The notes beneath the pieces were generated by a model. That model did not search any database, was not told the origin of the DNA, and saw only the letters and a program-made list of their open reading frames with translations. A stretch of 64,000 bases of DNA, taken from the NCBI RefSeq assembly GCF_000712135.1, contig NZ_JOOE01000006.1:2501-66500 (forward strand), given 5' to 3'. Below, in pieces: positions 1 through 11,631 of the stretch (positions are counted from its first letter, which is position 1; each line of letters starts with the position of its first letter). Origin of the DNA: Sphingomonas sp. UNC305MFCol5.2 (GTDB lineage: Bacteria; Pseudomonadota; Alphaproteobacteria; Sphingomonadales; Sphingomonadaceae). Both the position numbers and the translations under genes were made by a program.

Positions 1-104
1 GGCGTTGCCTGAGTGGAGACCTGGTAAAACCACGCATCACTGCTCTGCCGAGTTTCGTGTGGGTCTTATGACCCATCCAGTGTTGTCGTTGGTGGTGTGG
101 ACTC

Positions 105-2897
<2,793 letters not shown>

Positions 2898-3044
2898 GAG
2901 TTCCACCATCAATGACAGCTCTGGCTGACATTCTGGTCGGATGATCCAGTCGCAGCTTTATTCAAACCCGTGTGCACGGTATCGATTTGAAACCCTGATT
3001 TGCGCCCAAAGGGCAGCCCAGGCTGCCCGTCGCACGGGCTCCAT

Positions 3045-3164
3045 TGCCTGGTGGCTATGGCGTCTGTGAACCACCCGATCCCATCCCGAACTCGGCCGTG
3101 AAACCAGACAGCGCCGATGGTACTATCGCTCAAGCGATGGAAGAGTAGGTCGTCGCCAGGCATT
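3045..3164 (+). rRNA. rrf: 5S ribosomal RNA
   Basis: The sequence has the typical alphaproteobacterial 5S core, with CCCGATCCCATCCCGAACTCGG in the middle and TGCCTGG / CCAGGCA strands forming the terminal helix at either end. It lies about 150 bases after the 23S gene and 70 bases before tRNA-fMet in the same operon. End positions are inferred from the helix. Confidence 0.95.
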
Positions 3165-3234
3165 GCAGCCCGTGCGAAACGCAAATCAGCAAAAACCCAT
3201 TCACAAGTTAAGCGACCTCCGGTCGCGCCCATGG

Positions 3235-3311
<77 letters not shown>

Positions 3312-3326
3312 AGGTCGTAATAATCA

Positions 3327-3359
3327 AACCGTCTCGGGACATCCCGGGGCGGTTTTTTT
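3327..3359 (+). terminator. Rho-independent terminator after tRNA-fMet
   Basis: A 13-bp stem with two G-T pairs (AACCGTCTCGGGA / TCCCGGGGCGGTT) is followed by seven T residues. It lies inside the left end of the integrated element, so the element appears to have brought its own terminator to close the rRNA operon. Confidence 0.85.
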
Positions 3360-3498
3360 GTGCCCTTTTTCTGTGGCTTAAGCCGAGTCGCGAAGCCCCA
3401 GAGCGTCCCTCCGGATGCCGCCGGATGCCACTGCGTCGATTTGCATTTGGGGGTATTTTCGGGGGTAATACCGCAGACAACCTGCGGAGTACCGCCAA

Positions 3499-4727
3499 AT
3501 GGCTCTCAAGGAACTCGAAGCCCGCTACGCAACGAAACGCGCAAAGGACTACAAGCTTGCCGACGGCGACGGCCTCTACCTGCTCGGCCGGCCCAACGGC
3601 TCGAAGCTGTGGCGCTTCAAATATCGGTTCGACGGCAAGGAAAAGCTGCTCTCGCTCGGCCGTTATCCTGAGCTCAGCCTGGCGGAGGCGCGACTGCGCC
3701 GCGCTGAGGCCAAGGTGGCGCTGGGGAAGGGCACAGATCCCGGCGCGAGGGAGACCGCGGCGCCGGTGATGACTTTCGAGGAAGCTGCCCGCGCATGGCA
3801 CAAGAATCGGCTCGAGGCGCTCGACGCCGGGCACGCCTCACGATTGCTGACCGGCTCGAGCGTGATGCCTTTCCGGCGCTCGGGAGCCGGGACCTGCGTG
3901 CTGTCACCATCGGGGACGTGCTCGCCATGGTGCGCTCGGTTGAGGCGCGGGGAGCGCTCGACGTCAGCCGACGCCTCGAGCAGCATGTCAGCCAGATCTA
4001 TCGCTTTGCCATTCCGCAGGGCTGGGCCGATCAGGATCCTGCCGCCTATCTCAGCGACCTCCTCAAGCCAAAGCCGCGGACGCGTCATATGGCGCGGGTA
4101 GGGCTCGGCGAGCTTCCGGCACCCGTGCGGGCGATCGACCGGTATGACGGCGAGGAAACGCCACGCCGACGCGCCGTTACCCGTGCCGCATTGCTCTTCA
4201 CGCTGCTGACCTGGGCGCGCACCAACGAGACCCGTCTTGCGACATGGGACGAGTTTGAGGAACTCGCCGGTGCAGAGCCGCTCTGACGGGTGCCCGCCGG
4301 CCGCATGAAGATGGAGCGCGAGCACATCGTGCCCCTTGCTCCGCAAGTGGTGGCGCTGCTTGCCGAAGTGCGGGCATACTCCAGCCGTGGCTACGTCTTT
4401 GGCGGCGACAAGGCCGGCCAGCCCATCTCCCAGAATACCATGATCTATGCCTGCTATCGCATAGGTTATCGAGGCCGCCAGACCGTCCACGGCTTTCGCG
4501 GGCTTGCATCCACATGGGCCAATGAGGCCGAGCGCTATCGATCAGACTGGATCGAGATGGCGCTCGCCCACGCCGATCGCGACGATGTCCGCAGCGCCTA
4601 CAACAGCGCACTCTATCTGACGCCCCGTCGACGCATGCTCGAGACTTGGGCCGGCGTGATAGCTGGAGCGATCGATCGCGATGAGGATATGCGATCGGAC
4701 GCAGATTTCGCGCCCGCGACGGCGTGA
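3499..4727 (+). pseudogene. Tyrosine-type site-specific integrase (P4/DUF4102 type), broken
   Basis: The N-terminal frame (3499 to about 3835) encodes the arm-binding domain of this family, including KLADGDGLYLL and LSLGRYPELSLAEAR. The reading then continues in another frame (about 3836-4286) with the core-binding domain, including LEQHVSQIYRFAIPQGW and the start of the catalytic domain. A TGA at 4284-4286 interrupts where relatives usually have Trp before the VPAGRMK stretch. The rest (4290-4727) keeps VHGFRGLASTW, the H-x-x-R region, and ALAHADRDDVRSAYN. A frameshift plus a nonsense codon make an active protein unlikely. It would have catalysed integration into the adjacent tRNA-fMet. A sequencing error could explain one lesion but hardly both. 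Confidence 0.88.
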
Positions 4728-5303
4728 TTCGGGCCGTCAGCGGGCAGACCGCTTTCAGCCGCCCGGGCCCGGAAAGCAGACATCGTGCGCTCGAATCTCG
4801 GGGGGCTGGAACTGGGCCGTATGCGGGCTGTCGGCTTGCAGACGAACAATTGCGAAAGCTGCCGGCGAACATATGGCTATAGCTCCGCCAACTTTGCAGA
4901 CTGTAAACTAGGGCCAGGCATAGCAGCCGGCAATTCCTAGCACCTCGTGCACCGGGTCGATTGCGCTCCCGTCCTCCCCTTCCTCGGATACGACGGTCGA
5001 GATGCCCGACCGCGCCACAGTCCGGATAACGTCGCGCGACACGGGATATTAAGTGATGGCTGCGTCATCGTTCTCGTTCCACGCGCCCTGGCAATTCCTG
5101 CGGAAGAGGTATTCAAGATGAGACTTCCACCAGAAGGTCAGCCACCGCTGAGCCAATCGCGTTCATAGCCGTCCTGCCATATCCAGCCGATCGCCTGGTT
5201 CTGGTCCTTATGGTCGCCCGGCGTGCCTCCGGCAGGTCGAATCATGGGCTCTTGCCCAAGCGGAAAAAAGCCGCAACTCTCGCACAGGATTGGGGGGACA
5301 AGA
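4728..5303. other. Gene-poor stretch after the broken integrase
   Basis: Only short open frames are present, and none resembles a family I recognise. The stretch probably holds decayed island DNA and the promoter of the peptidase gene that follows. Confidence 0.5.
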
Positions 5304-7289
5304 ATGACTTCAATGCGCTGCTTGCTTGCGGTTTCCACGATGCTTTTGAGTCCCCCCGCTATGGCGCAGACCGGCGAGGAGATCGTCGCAAAGTTCGCTG
5401 CGCGCGAGACGGTGCGCGGAATCAGCCTGTCGCCGGACGGCAGCAAGGTTGCAATCATCAGCGCGGCAGGCGATCACGGCGAGGCCTTGCTGGTTGCCGA
5501 TCTGGTAGCGGGGTCGGTGCCCAAGCAGATTTTAGCGGCCGGCGGCAATCCCGACCGGCTGCGCTTTTGCCGCTGGGCAAGCAACACGCGGCTCGTCTGC
5601 GGCGTCTACATGATCGCGCAGGGCTCCAACGACTTGTCGTTTACGCGGCTGATCGCAGTCAATAACGACGGCAGCAAGTTGCAGGTGCTGACCGGCCGCG
5701 CCGGCAGCAATGCGCTGGGACCGATGCAGCAGGGTGGCAACGTCATCGATTTTGGCCCGGATGGTTCTGACGGTTCGGTGCTGATGACCCGCGAGATCGT
5801 ACCCGAATATTCCACCGGCACGCAGCTCGCAGAGAGGCGAAGCGGCATGGCGGTCGAGTTGGTCGAGGCGACGACAATGAAGCGTCGCCTGGTCGAACAG
5901 CCGCGCAAGGGCGCGAGCGAATATATCAGTGACGGTCATGGCAAGGTGCGCATCTATGGCCTGCGCAGCTCCGACTCGTCGGGCTACCTCAAGAGCAAGG
6001 TGAGCTATTTCTATCGACTTGCCGAAAATCGCGACTGGGAACCGCTGAGTGTGCTCACGCTCGAGGGCGGGCAGGTCTCGGGCTTCGATCCCTATGCCGT
6101 CGATCCTGCGCAGAACCTTGTCTACGGCTTCGACGACAAGGATGGACGCCGTGCGCTCTACAGCATCTCGCTGGACGGCAAGCTGACGCGCAGCCTGGTG
6201 CTCGCGCACCCGCAGGTCGACGTTGACACGCTGATCCGGGTCGGACGCCAGCGCCGGGTGGTGGGCGTGAGCTATGCCACCGACCGCCGCCAGGCCGAAT
6301 TCTTCGATCCCGAGTTGCGCAAGTTGCAAACCGCGCTCGCCAAGGCTCTGCCCAAGACTCCTCTGCTCGAGTGGGTCGACGCCAGCGCCGACGAGAGCAA
6401 GCTGTTGCTATGGGCCGGCAGCGATTCCAATCCAGGCATATTCTATCGCTATGACAAGGCGAAGCGCGCGCTGGAGGAATTGATGCCGGTGCGCAAAGAG
6501 CTGGCCGGCATGGCGCTGGCCACCGTCAAGCCCGTCGATTTCCCGGCGGCAGACGGGACGCGCATTCCTGGCTATCTCACCCTGCCGCCAGACAGCGACG
6601 GCAAGAACCTGCCCACCATCGTCATGCCGCACGGAGGACCCGGTGCGCGCGACGAGTGGACCTTCGACTGGCTGCCGCAATTCTTTGCGGCACGCGGCTA
6701 TGCCGTGCTCCAGCCCAACTTCCGCGGCTCGACAGGCTATGGCAGCGAGTGGTTCCAGAAGAACGGCTTCCAATCGTGGCGTACCGCAATCGGCGACGTG
6801 AACGATGGCGGGCGGTGGCTGCTGAAGGAGGGCATCGCCGCACCGGGCAAGCTGGCGATTGTCGGCTGGTCCTATGGCGGTTATGCCGCGCTACAATCGG
6901 CGGTGCTCGACCCTGGCTTATTCAAGGCGATCGTCGCAGTGGCGCCGGTCACCGATCTCGAGACGCTGCGATCCGAATCCCGCCGCTACGTCAATTATCC
7001 ACTGGTCGACCGGTTCATCGGCAACGGCCCGCATATCCGCGAAGGATCGCCGGCGCGTAACGCTGGCAAGATCAAGGCGCCGGTGCTGCTGTTCCATGGG
7101 GACCTCGACGAGAATGTTGGCGTCGGCGAATCCAGGATGATGCAGAACGCTCTCAAGGATGCCGGCGCCAAGGTCGACTATGTCGAGTTCAAGAACCTCG
7201 ACCACCAGCTCGACAGCGTCTCCGCGCGCAAGACCTTGCTCGGCAAGTCCGACGCGTTTTTGCGGGCCGCCTTAGGCCTGCAGCCTTGA
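5304..7289 (+). CDS. Exported S9-family prolyl oligopeptidase-like peptidase
   Basis: This 661-residue protein has a cleavable signal peptide (MTSMRCLLAVSTMLLSPPAMA), so it acts in the periplasm or outside. The middle resembles a beta-propeller (about residues 30-410), with repeated SPDGSK-like strand turns. The C-terminal alpha/beta-hydrolase domain has the S9 catalytic set: Ser in GWSYGGYAA (about residue 523), Asp in HGDLDENV (about 602) and His in LDHQLD (about 634). The family cleaves short peptides, often after Pro or Ala. The start at 5304 is chosen because it gives the signal peptide and has a GGGGGG-rich ribosome site upstream. It is the only intact enzyme in the left part of the tRNA-fMet element, and its GC content is similar to the host. 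Confidence 0.9.
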   Translation: MTSMRCLLAVSTMLLSPPAMAQTGEEIVAKFAARETVRGISLSPDGSKVAIISAAGDHGEALLVADLVAGSVPKQILAAGGNPDRLRFCRWASNTRLVCGVYMIAQGSNDLSFTRLIAVNNDGSKLQVLTGRAGSNALGPMQQGGNVIDFGPDGSDGSVLMTREIVPEYSTGTQLAERRSGMAVELVEATTMKRRLVEQPRKGASEYISDGHGKVRIYGLRSSDSSGYLKSKVSYFYRLAENRDWEPLSVLTLEGGQVSGFDPYAVDPAQNLVYGFDDKDGRRALYSISLDGKLTRSLVLAHPQVDVDTLIRVGRQRRVVGVSYATDRRQAEFFDPELRKLQTALAKALPKTPLLEWVDASADESKLLLWAGSDSNPGIFYRYDKAKRALEELMPVRKELAGMALATVKPVDFPAADGTRIPGYLTLPPDSDGKNLPTIVMPHGGPGARDEWTFDWLPQFFAARGYAVLQPNFRGSTGYGSEWFQKNGFQSWRTAIGDVNDGGRWLLKEGIAAPGKLAIVGWSYGGYAALQSAVLDPGLFKAIVAVAPVTDLETLRSESRRYVNYPLVDRFIGNGPHIREGSPARNAGKIKAPVLLFHGDLDENVGVGESRMMQNALKDAGAKVDYVEFKNLDHQLDSVSARKTLLGKSDAFLRAALGLQP

Positions 7290-7467
7290 AGAAAAGGGGC
7301 AGCACCAAAGGACCTCCCCATCTTTTTTGGCAGGGCTGGCGCGGCAAAGCCGGGCAGTCGGCGCTTCAGGTGCCGCCGGCCGAGCCGCTGATGGTTGCCG
7401 GATTTGGCTCGCGCTAAATCCCCGCATCAACGGCTGTAGAACTCGACCGCCAGGTTGGGCTCCATGT

Positions 7468-7521
7468 GACGATGGCGACCTTCGGTCGCGTCTTCCCGAG
7501 ACCGTGCTCGAGCGGCGTCGG
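7468..7521 (+). pseudogene. Fragment of an IS3-family orfB transposase
   Basis: Read on the plus strand, this short stretch encodes DDGDLRSRLPETVLERRR. That is nearly the same as the segment DDGDLRSRLREIALKRRR inside orfB of the adjacent complete IS, although the orientation is opposite. The fragment ends exactly where the left inverted repeat of the complete IS begins. It appears to be what remains of an older, related insertion sequence. Confidence 0.7.
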
Positions 7522-7547
7522 TGACGTGCTTCCCAAAACTCCTCCAG

Positions 7548-8420
7548 TCATAACTGGAGTCCGGGGTTATCATCGTGCCCTTGCGGGCGGGGCTGTACAA
7601 CCCGCCTGGCAGCATCGGCGGGCGTCAGCCCGCCTATCCCGCTATGCGGCCGCACATGGTTGTAATCATAGCGCCAGCTGCTCAGCACCGAGCGGGCATG
7701 GCTCAATGACGCGAACAGCGTCTCGTTCAGGTATTCGTCGCGCAAGCGACCATTAAAGCTCTCGACGTAGCCGTTTTGCTGCGGCTTGCCGGGCGCGATG
7801 TAATGCCACTCGATCTGCCGGTCCTGCGTCCAGCGCAGGATCGCCAGGCTGGCCAACTCGGTCCCGTTGTCACTCACGGTCGTCAGCGGCCTGCCGCGAG
7901 CCGCGATGATCGCATCGAGCTCGCGGGCAACACGAGCGCCCGACAGCGACGTGTCGACCACCAGCGCGAGGTTCTCGCGCGTGAAGTCATCGACCACGGC
8001 CAGGATGCGGATACGCCTGCTACACACCAGCGTGTCGCTGACGAAGTCCAGGCTCCAGCGCTGGTTAGGCCCTTGCGGCAAGGTCATCGGTGCTCGCGTG
8101 CCCATCGCCCGCTTGCGACCACGTCGGCGACGCACGCGCAGGTTCTCTTCGCGATACAGCGGCAGCGGCTTCTTGTGGTTCATGACGAGACCCTCGCGCG
8201 CCAGCATGATCCCCAGCCGACGGTAACCGAACCGGCGACGCTTGAGCGCGATCTCGCGAAGACGCGACCGCAGGTCGCCATCATCACTACGCCGATGCGC
8301 ATAGCGCATCGACGATCGATCCACGCTGAGGATGGCGCACGCCCGACGCTCGCTGATGCCGAAGGTCTGTCGAACACCTTCGACAGCCCTTCGGCGAGCG
8401 GCAGGCTTCACCAGTTTTTT
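7548..8420 (-). CDS. IS3-family transposase OrfB (DDE catalytic subunit)
   Basis: The rve-type integrase core carries the DDE triad: the first Asp in RWSLDFVSD, the second in TVSDNGTE, and Glu in NGYVESFNGRLRDE. The upstream HTH_21-like part reads RRFGYRRLGIML. The frame is -1 relative to OrfA and is entered at the A6 slippery run. Codons AAA AAA CTG follow in this frame, and no independent start with a strong ribosome site is seen. The frame appears intact, so the element may still be active. The open frame itself extends upstream to 8594 but is not expected to be translated there. Confidence 0.88.
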   Translation of the reverse strand, partial: KKLVKPAARRRAVEGVRQTFGISERRACAILSVDRSSMRYAHRRSDDGDLRSRLREIALKRRRFGYRRLGIMLAREGLVMNHKKPLPLYREENLRVRRRRGRKRAMGTRAPMTLPQGPNQRWSLDFVSDTLVCSRRIRILAVVDDFTRENLALVVDTSLSGARVARELDAIIAARGRPLTTVSDNGTELASLAILRWTQDRQIEWHYIAPGKPQQNGYVESFNGRLRDEYLNETLFASLSHARSVLSSWRYDYNHVRPHSGIGGLTPADAARRVVQPRPQGHDDNPGLQL

Positions 8421-8674
8421 GAGGCAACCTCCTTCAGCACCGCATTGTCGAGCATCGCATCGGCCAGCAGTCGCTTCAGCCGCGCGTTCTCGTCCTCCAA
8501 CACCTTCAGCTTGCGCGCCTGCGACACATCCATGCCGCCATAGATCGCCTTCCATTTGTAGAACGTCGCGCTGCTCACGCCGTGCTTGCGACACACGTCC
8601 GCCGTCGATGACCCAGCTTCCTGCTCACGCAGGATCGCTATGATCTGCTCCTCGCTAAACCTGCTGTGCTTCAT
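8408..8674 (-). CDS. IS3-family transposase OrfA
   Basis: This 88-residue protein has the helix-turn-helix of IS3 OrfA (SEEQIIAILREQEAG ... CRKHGVSSATFYKWK), followed by a leucine-zipper-like stretch (KLKVLEDENARLKRLLADA). It binds the element ends and becomes the N-terminal part of the OrfAB transposase. The start at 8674 follows a GGGAGG site. Its end contains a run of six A residues (8415-8420 on the complement), where a -1 frameshift would join it to OrfB. Confidence 0.9.
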   Translation of the reverse strand: MKHSRFSEEQIIAILREQEAGSSTADVCRKHGVSSATFYKWKAIYGGMDVSQARKLKVLEDENARLKRLLADAMLDNAVLKEVASKNW

Positions 8675-8735
8675 CGTCGTCCTCCCCAATGAAGGACTCT
8701 AGCTCAAACGGGAGGAGTTTCTGGGGAGCACGTCA

Positions 8736-9305
8736 GTCTGCGTCGACACACTCCCAGTTATTACAACCATTCCAATACCTTGTGCAGGAATCTCAACTCC
8801 CTCCCGCGCTTCCTCGCTTTGTAAAGGCGCCCACCGGGCTCGATCACTGCTCGCCCATTATTTGGATGGAACACCTGCGCCGGGTTGTGTGCTGCGACCG
8901 GTGTGTCTGGTATCGGGATTTTCAGACGGGCAGCTTTTGGGAGCCAAGGGCGCGATAGCTGCCGTTGCGGGCCAGATGCTCGCCAGTGGCAGCGAACGCC
9001 GCAGGATCGCGCACTCAAGACTTTGCTGGTTCCCTGGCGCCAGCACGGACGGAGTGGGTCGAGCTCTATGGCCAGCGCCGCCGGGCGCGCAATCCCGGTA
9101 CGTGACCGTAAGTGTGCCCGTGCCCACGAACGAGCTTATGCAGCCGTTCGTAGAGGCTATGATCATCAGCTATCGCCACAGCACTTGCGACGATCGTCGC
9201 CTCTCCGAAGCTACTTTTGAGCCGGAGCGCTCTGCGTCGTGACGCTTGAAATGTAGGATTTGGCGTGTTCTTTGTTTGTTCCAACAAGAGCGACGGAGGC
9301 ATACG
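8736..9305. other. Gene-poor stretch between the IS and the beta-helix gene
   Basis: No gene can be supported. A minus-strand open frame at 8761-9018 ends in the Lys/Arg-rich segment RLYKARKRGRELRFLHKVLEWL-like tail and might be the end of a truncated gene, but I do not recognise it. The last bases contain the ribosome site GGAGG of the next gene. Confidence 0.4.
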
Positions 9306-10967
9306 ATGGTACATGTAACCCCTCAGGATTTTGGCGCGGTCGCTGACGGCTCGGACTGCACAAGTGCCATTCAGCAGGCGTTGGATGCGGTGTGCGCGAG
9401 CGGAGGGACGCTCAGATTCCCGGACGGTAAGTACGGTGTGACTAGCCAGATCTCGGGCACGACCGACAAGACTGTGAACATTATCGGATCGATGGGTACC
9501 GGGGAAGAGAGCTATATCAAAGTGAACGCACCCATTACCGGATCAGTGATCCAGCTGTCCTCTGCAGGCGGGGAGATCAGAGGGTTGCGATTCTACGATG
9601 ATCCTGGGGAGACTTCCAGCGGGATTCAGGGTGGCAACACGGTCACCGGGGCTGCACTAGAGCTTGTCAATTATTCGCAGGGAACCGTGGAGAAGTGCCG
9701 CTTCGACTACATCAAGGGTTCTGCAATAAAAGCGATTAACCTTCAAAGATCCAACCTGAGCGGAAATTATATTCGCGGATGCGGCGACGTCGGGAATTCC
9801 GCAGTCGATTTTGCGAGCGCAAATTCGACCGGCCCCATCGTGCAGGCGACGAATTTCAGCGAGAACAAGATCGAGAGTTGCGTCGGGGCTCCATACGTCC
9901 GCCTGAACGCCTTGACCGCCGACGTGAAATTGATCGGCAATCAGTTCGAGGCTGACACAAACATTGCTGCCACGAATCAGGTTTTCGTGGAAACCGCTGG
10001 TCACCACACCCAGTTCATCGGCAACCGGTTTAGTCGGAACGATAATACCTCAGTCGTTATCGAGGGGGCAAACGCCATCCTCACGGGCGACTCGTTCGAG
10101 AGCCAGCCCACGATGGTTGGTGCGCGGCAGCTGCACGTCAAGGCCGGCGGGGCGTACGCGACTGTCACAGGGGTCCACTTTGTTGGATCGGCCGCAAGCA
10201 CGGGCATCTCGATCGACGCGAGTTCGGCAGAGTATGTGAGCTTCTCCGGCTGCTCGATGTACATGAATGGAGCCGTGCTTCTGGGTGATCACTGCACCTG
10301 GACAGGTGGCAGCGTTGCCAACTGCAGAACGACGAAACCCTATGCCATTACTATAGGCAGCTATTGTACCGTTTCCGGCCTGACAATGGGCGCCTTCGAC
10401 GGCCCAGGTAAGAACCTGGATTGTGGCGGCATAATCATTGCGGGCAATGGATCGACTGCGACCGGGAATGTCATCACCGGTATGGGTGGCCATGGACTCG
10501 TGAGCCAAACGCCTGCCAATATTCTGAAGGGCAACGTTCTCGCGGGAAACGGAGCCGCAGGAAGCGGAGCCGGGGTCGATCTTTATGTCACCAATCCATC
10601 TCGAGGTTTTCGCCCCGAAGATAACGTTTACGGCACAAGCAACGGGCCCCTCGCCGGACGTACGGTGCATGACGCGAGCGGGTCAACTACCGCCCCTAGT
10701 GGGGTCCCGACTACGATTTTCGCTGTGCCGGCCACTCCCGGGCTTCATGAAGTATCAATCTGGATCGGAGGCGAAGGTGGGGCCTATACGGCCGTCGCCA
10801 CCATAATGCAGTCGGGAGCTAGCGGTGCCGCACCGATTTTGCTCCGCAACAACGCCGGCTCGGCGAATGTGGCCATCTCCCTCTCCGGCCCCAACGTTCA
10901 AGTGACGCAAAGCGGAGTAAGTGGTGCCACTGTGTGGTGGGATTATTCTTTCTACAGAGCGTACTGA
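9306..10967 (+). CDS. Pectate-lyase-superfamily right-handed beta-helix protein
   Basis: The 553-residue product opens with HVTPQDFGAVADGSDCTSAIQQALDA, split here as DFGAVADG and AIQQAL, followed by SGGTLRFPDGKYGV. This is the classic start of the Pectate_lyase_3 / GH28-like fold also used by phage tailspikes. Many short Asn- and Gly-rich rungs follow (NLSGNYI, LIGNQFEAD, FIGNRFSRND, VTGVHFVGS), consistent with a parallel beta-helix to about residue 430, then a beta-rich C-terminal domain. No signal peptide is seen. The start follows GGAGG. Base composition is more AT-rich than neighbours and codon use is less biased, which suggests recent transfer. Either a polysaccharide-degrading enzyme or a tailspike-like receptor-binding protein fits. 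Catalytic residues cannot be assigned by eye. Confidence 0.75.
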   Translation: MVHVTPQDFGAVADGSDCTSAIQQALDAVCASGGTLRFPDGKYGVTSQISGTTDKTVNIIGSMGTGEESYIKVNAPITGSVIQLSSAGGEIRGLRFYDDPGETSSGIQGGNTVTGAALELVNYSQGTVEKCRFDYIKGSAIKAINLQRSNLSGNYIRGCGDVGNSAVDFASANSTGPIVQATNFSENKIESCVGAPYVRLNALTADVKLIGNQFEADTNIAATNQVFVETAGHHTQFIGNRFSRNDNTSVVIEGANAILTGDSFESQPTMVGARQLHVKAGGAYATVTGVHFVGSAASTGISIDASSAEYVSFSGCSMYMNGAVLLGDHCTWTGGSVANCRTTKPYAITIGSYCTVSGLTMGAFDGPGKNLDCGGIIIAGNGSTATGNVITGMGGHGLVSQTPANILKGNVLAGNGAAGSGAGVDLYVTNPSRGFRPEDNVYGTSNGPLAGRTVHDASGSTTAPSGVPTTIFAVPATPGLHEVSIWIGGEGGAYTAVATIMQSGASGAAPILLRNNAGSANVAISLSGPNVQVTQSGVSGATVWWDYSFYRAY

Positions 10968-11464
10968 CGAGACGTGTTCCATGGAGTGGGCTCCGCCAAC
11001 TCCATGGGACGCTACCGAAGTCCTGCCGACAGAGGGCAGCGTTCCGCCTCCAGACGGCGGACCGATTTGCGAGGCCGCGCGGCGCATTAGCCTTCCGCTG
11101 TCGAGTTCGCGGCTCGGGAAGCCCGAAGGCGCTCCATCAGATCCCCGAATGTAAATGGGACCGTAAGTGGGACCGAGATCCGGCCACCGAAGAAGTATCT
11201 TTGAGTATCAATCTGATAGTAGAAGGAAGTGGCGGAGAGGGGGGGATCCGAAGCTTAGGACGGCTGAGCGTCTAGGGATCGGAAGCACACCGAGTCCAGG
11301 TACCTCTGCGATGCCGGCGAGGGCGCGCTTCGGCTCGGCTCGATCCGAAGGCGTTTCATCGCGTCTTGCGATAGGTGGGGGTATAAGCCGGGTATCGGCG
11401 GCACAGGTCGCAATAACTATTTAGCGATTTCAAATAGATGTGGCGCTGATCAGATCGGAAAAGG
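10968..11464. other. Gene-free right end of the tRNA-fMet element
   Basis: The stretch lacks a credible gene. It contains a 23-base tRNA-Ser-like 3' fragment at 11230-11252 and otherwise seems to be decayed DNA up to the right attachment repeat. Confidence 0.5.
11230..11252 (-). repeat. tRNA-Ser-like 3' end fragment
   Basis: Read as the complement, this short stretch ends CCCCCCCTCTCCGCCA, which matches the T-arm/acceptor end plus CCA of a bacterial tRNA-Ser. On the plus strand it gives the familiar spurious peptide GGEGGIRSLGR, often seen where integrated elements end in tRNA-Ser. The rest of a tRNA is not present. It may be an attachment-site relic of another element. Confidence 0.45.
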
Positions 11465-11487
11465 TCCTACTCCCGCAACCAAGGTCG
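11465..11487 (+). repeat. attR-like direct repeat (tRNA-fMet 3' end copy)
   Basis: This is an exact 18-base copy (11470-11487) of the end of tRNA-fMet, or 23 bases with one mismatch. It marks the right boundary of the integrated element. The DNA after it returns to ordinary chromosomal genes. Confidence 0.85.
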
Positions 11488-11506
11488 CTCAACACCGCAA
11501 TACACC

Positions 11507-11536
11507 AAAGCCCCCGCCAAAAACCGGGGGCTTTTT
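11507..11536 (+). terminator. Rho-independent terminator beyond attR (probable original rRNA operon terminator)
   Basis: A strong GC stem (AAAGCCCCCG / CGGGGGCTTT) is followed by a T run. It sits 20 bases after the right attachment repeat, which is where the terminator of the uninterrupted tRNA-fMet operon would have been. It could also serve the TonB receptor gene that ends at 11632 on the other strand. Confidence 0.8.
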
Positions 11537-11631
11537 CGCGTCCCGAACACAACAACGGCTGCACCACGCAGCCACTACACCCAGAAATCCAGATGGTGTT
11601 GCAACAGGGCCGCGGCAGTGACGCGTTTCGC

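Larger units (their letters stand above)
7522..8735 (-). mobile_element. IS3-family insertion sequence (IS407-like group)
   Basis: The element is about 1214 bp. Its ends are imperfect inverted repeats of about 24-25 bases: TGACGTGCTTCCCAAAACTC on the left, and TGACGTGCTCCCCAGAAACT as the complement of the right end, with a one-base indel. It starts TG and ends CA like other IS3 elements. It carries orfA and orfB on the minus strand in the usual overlapping arrangement. I see no convincing 3-4 bp target duplication: the left flank reads TCGG and the right flank GTCT. This suggests a later deletion or recombination on one side. Confidence 0.85.

Noticed and set aside
4681..5168. Small open frames after the broken integrase
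   Set aside because: They show no family resemblance, ribosome site or codon bias, so they are left as gene-free DNA.
7518..8739. Target-site duplication of the IS3 element
   Set aside because: The left flank TCGG and right flank GTCT do not match, so a direct repeat cannot be claimed.
8761..9018. Minus-strand 85-codon frame beside the IS
   Set aside because: The Lys/Arg-rich end looks protein-like, but no start signal, partner or family could be identified.
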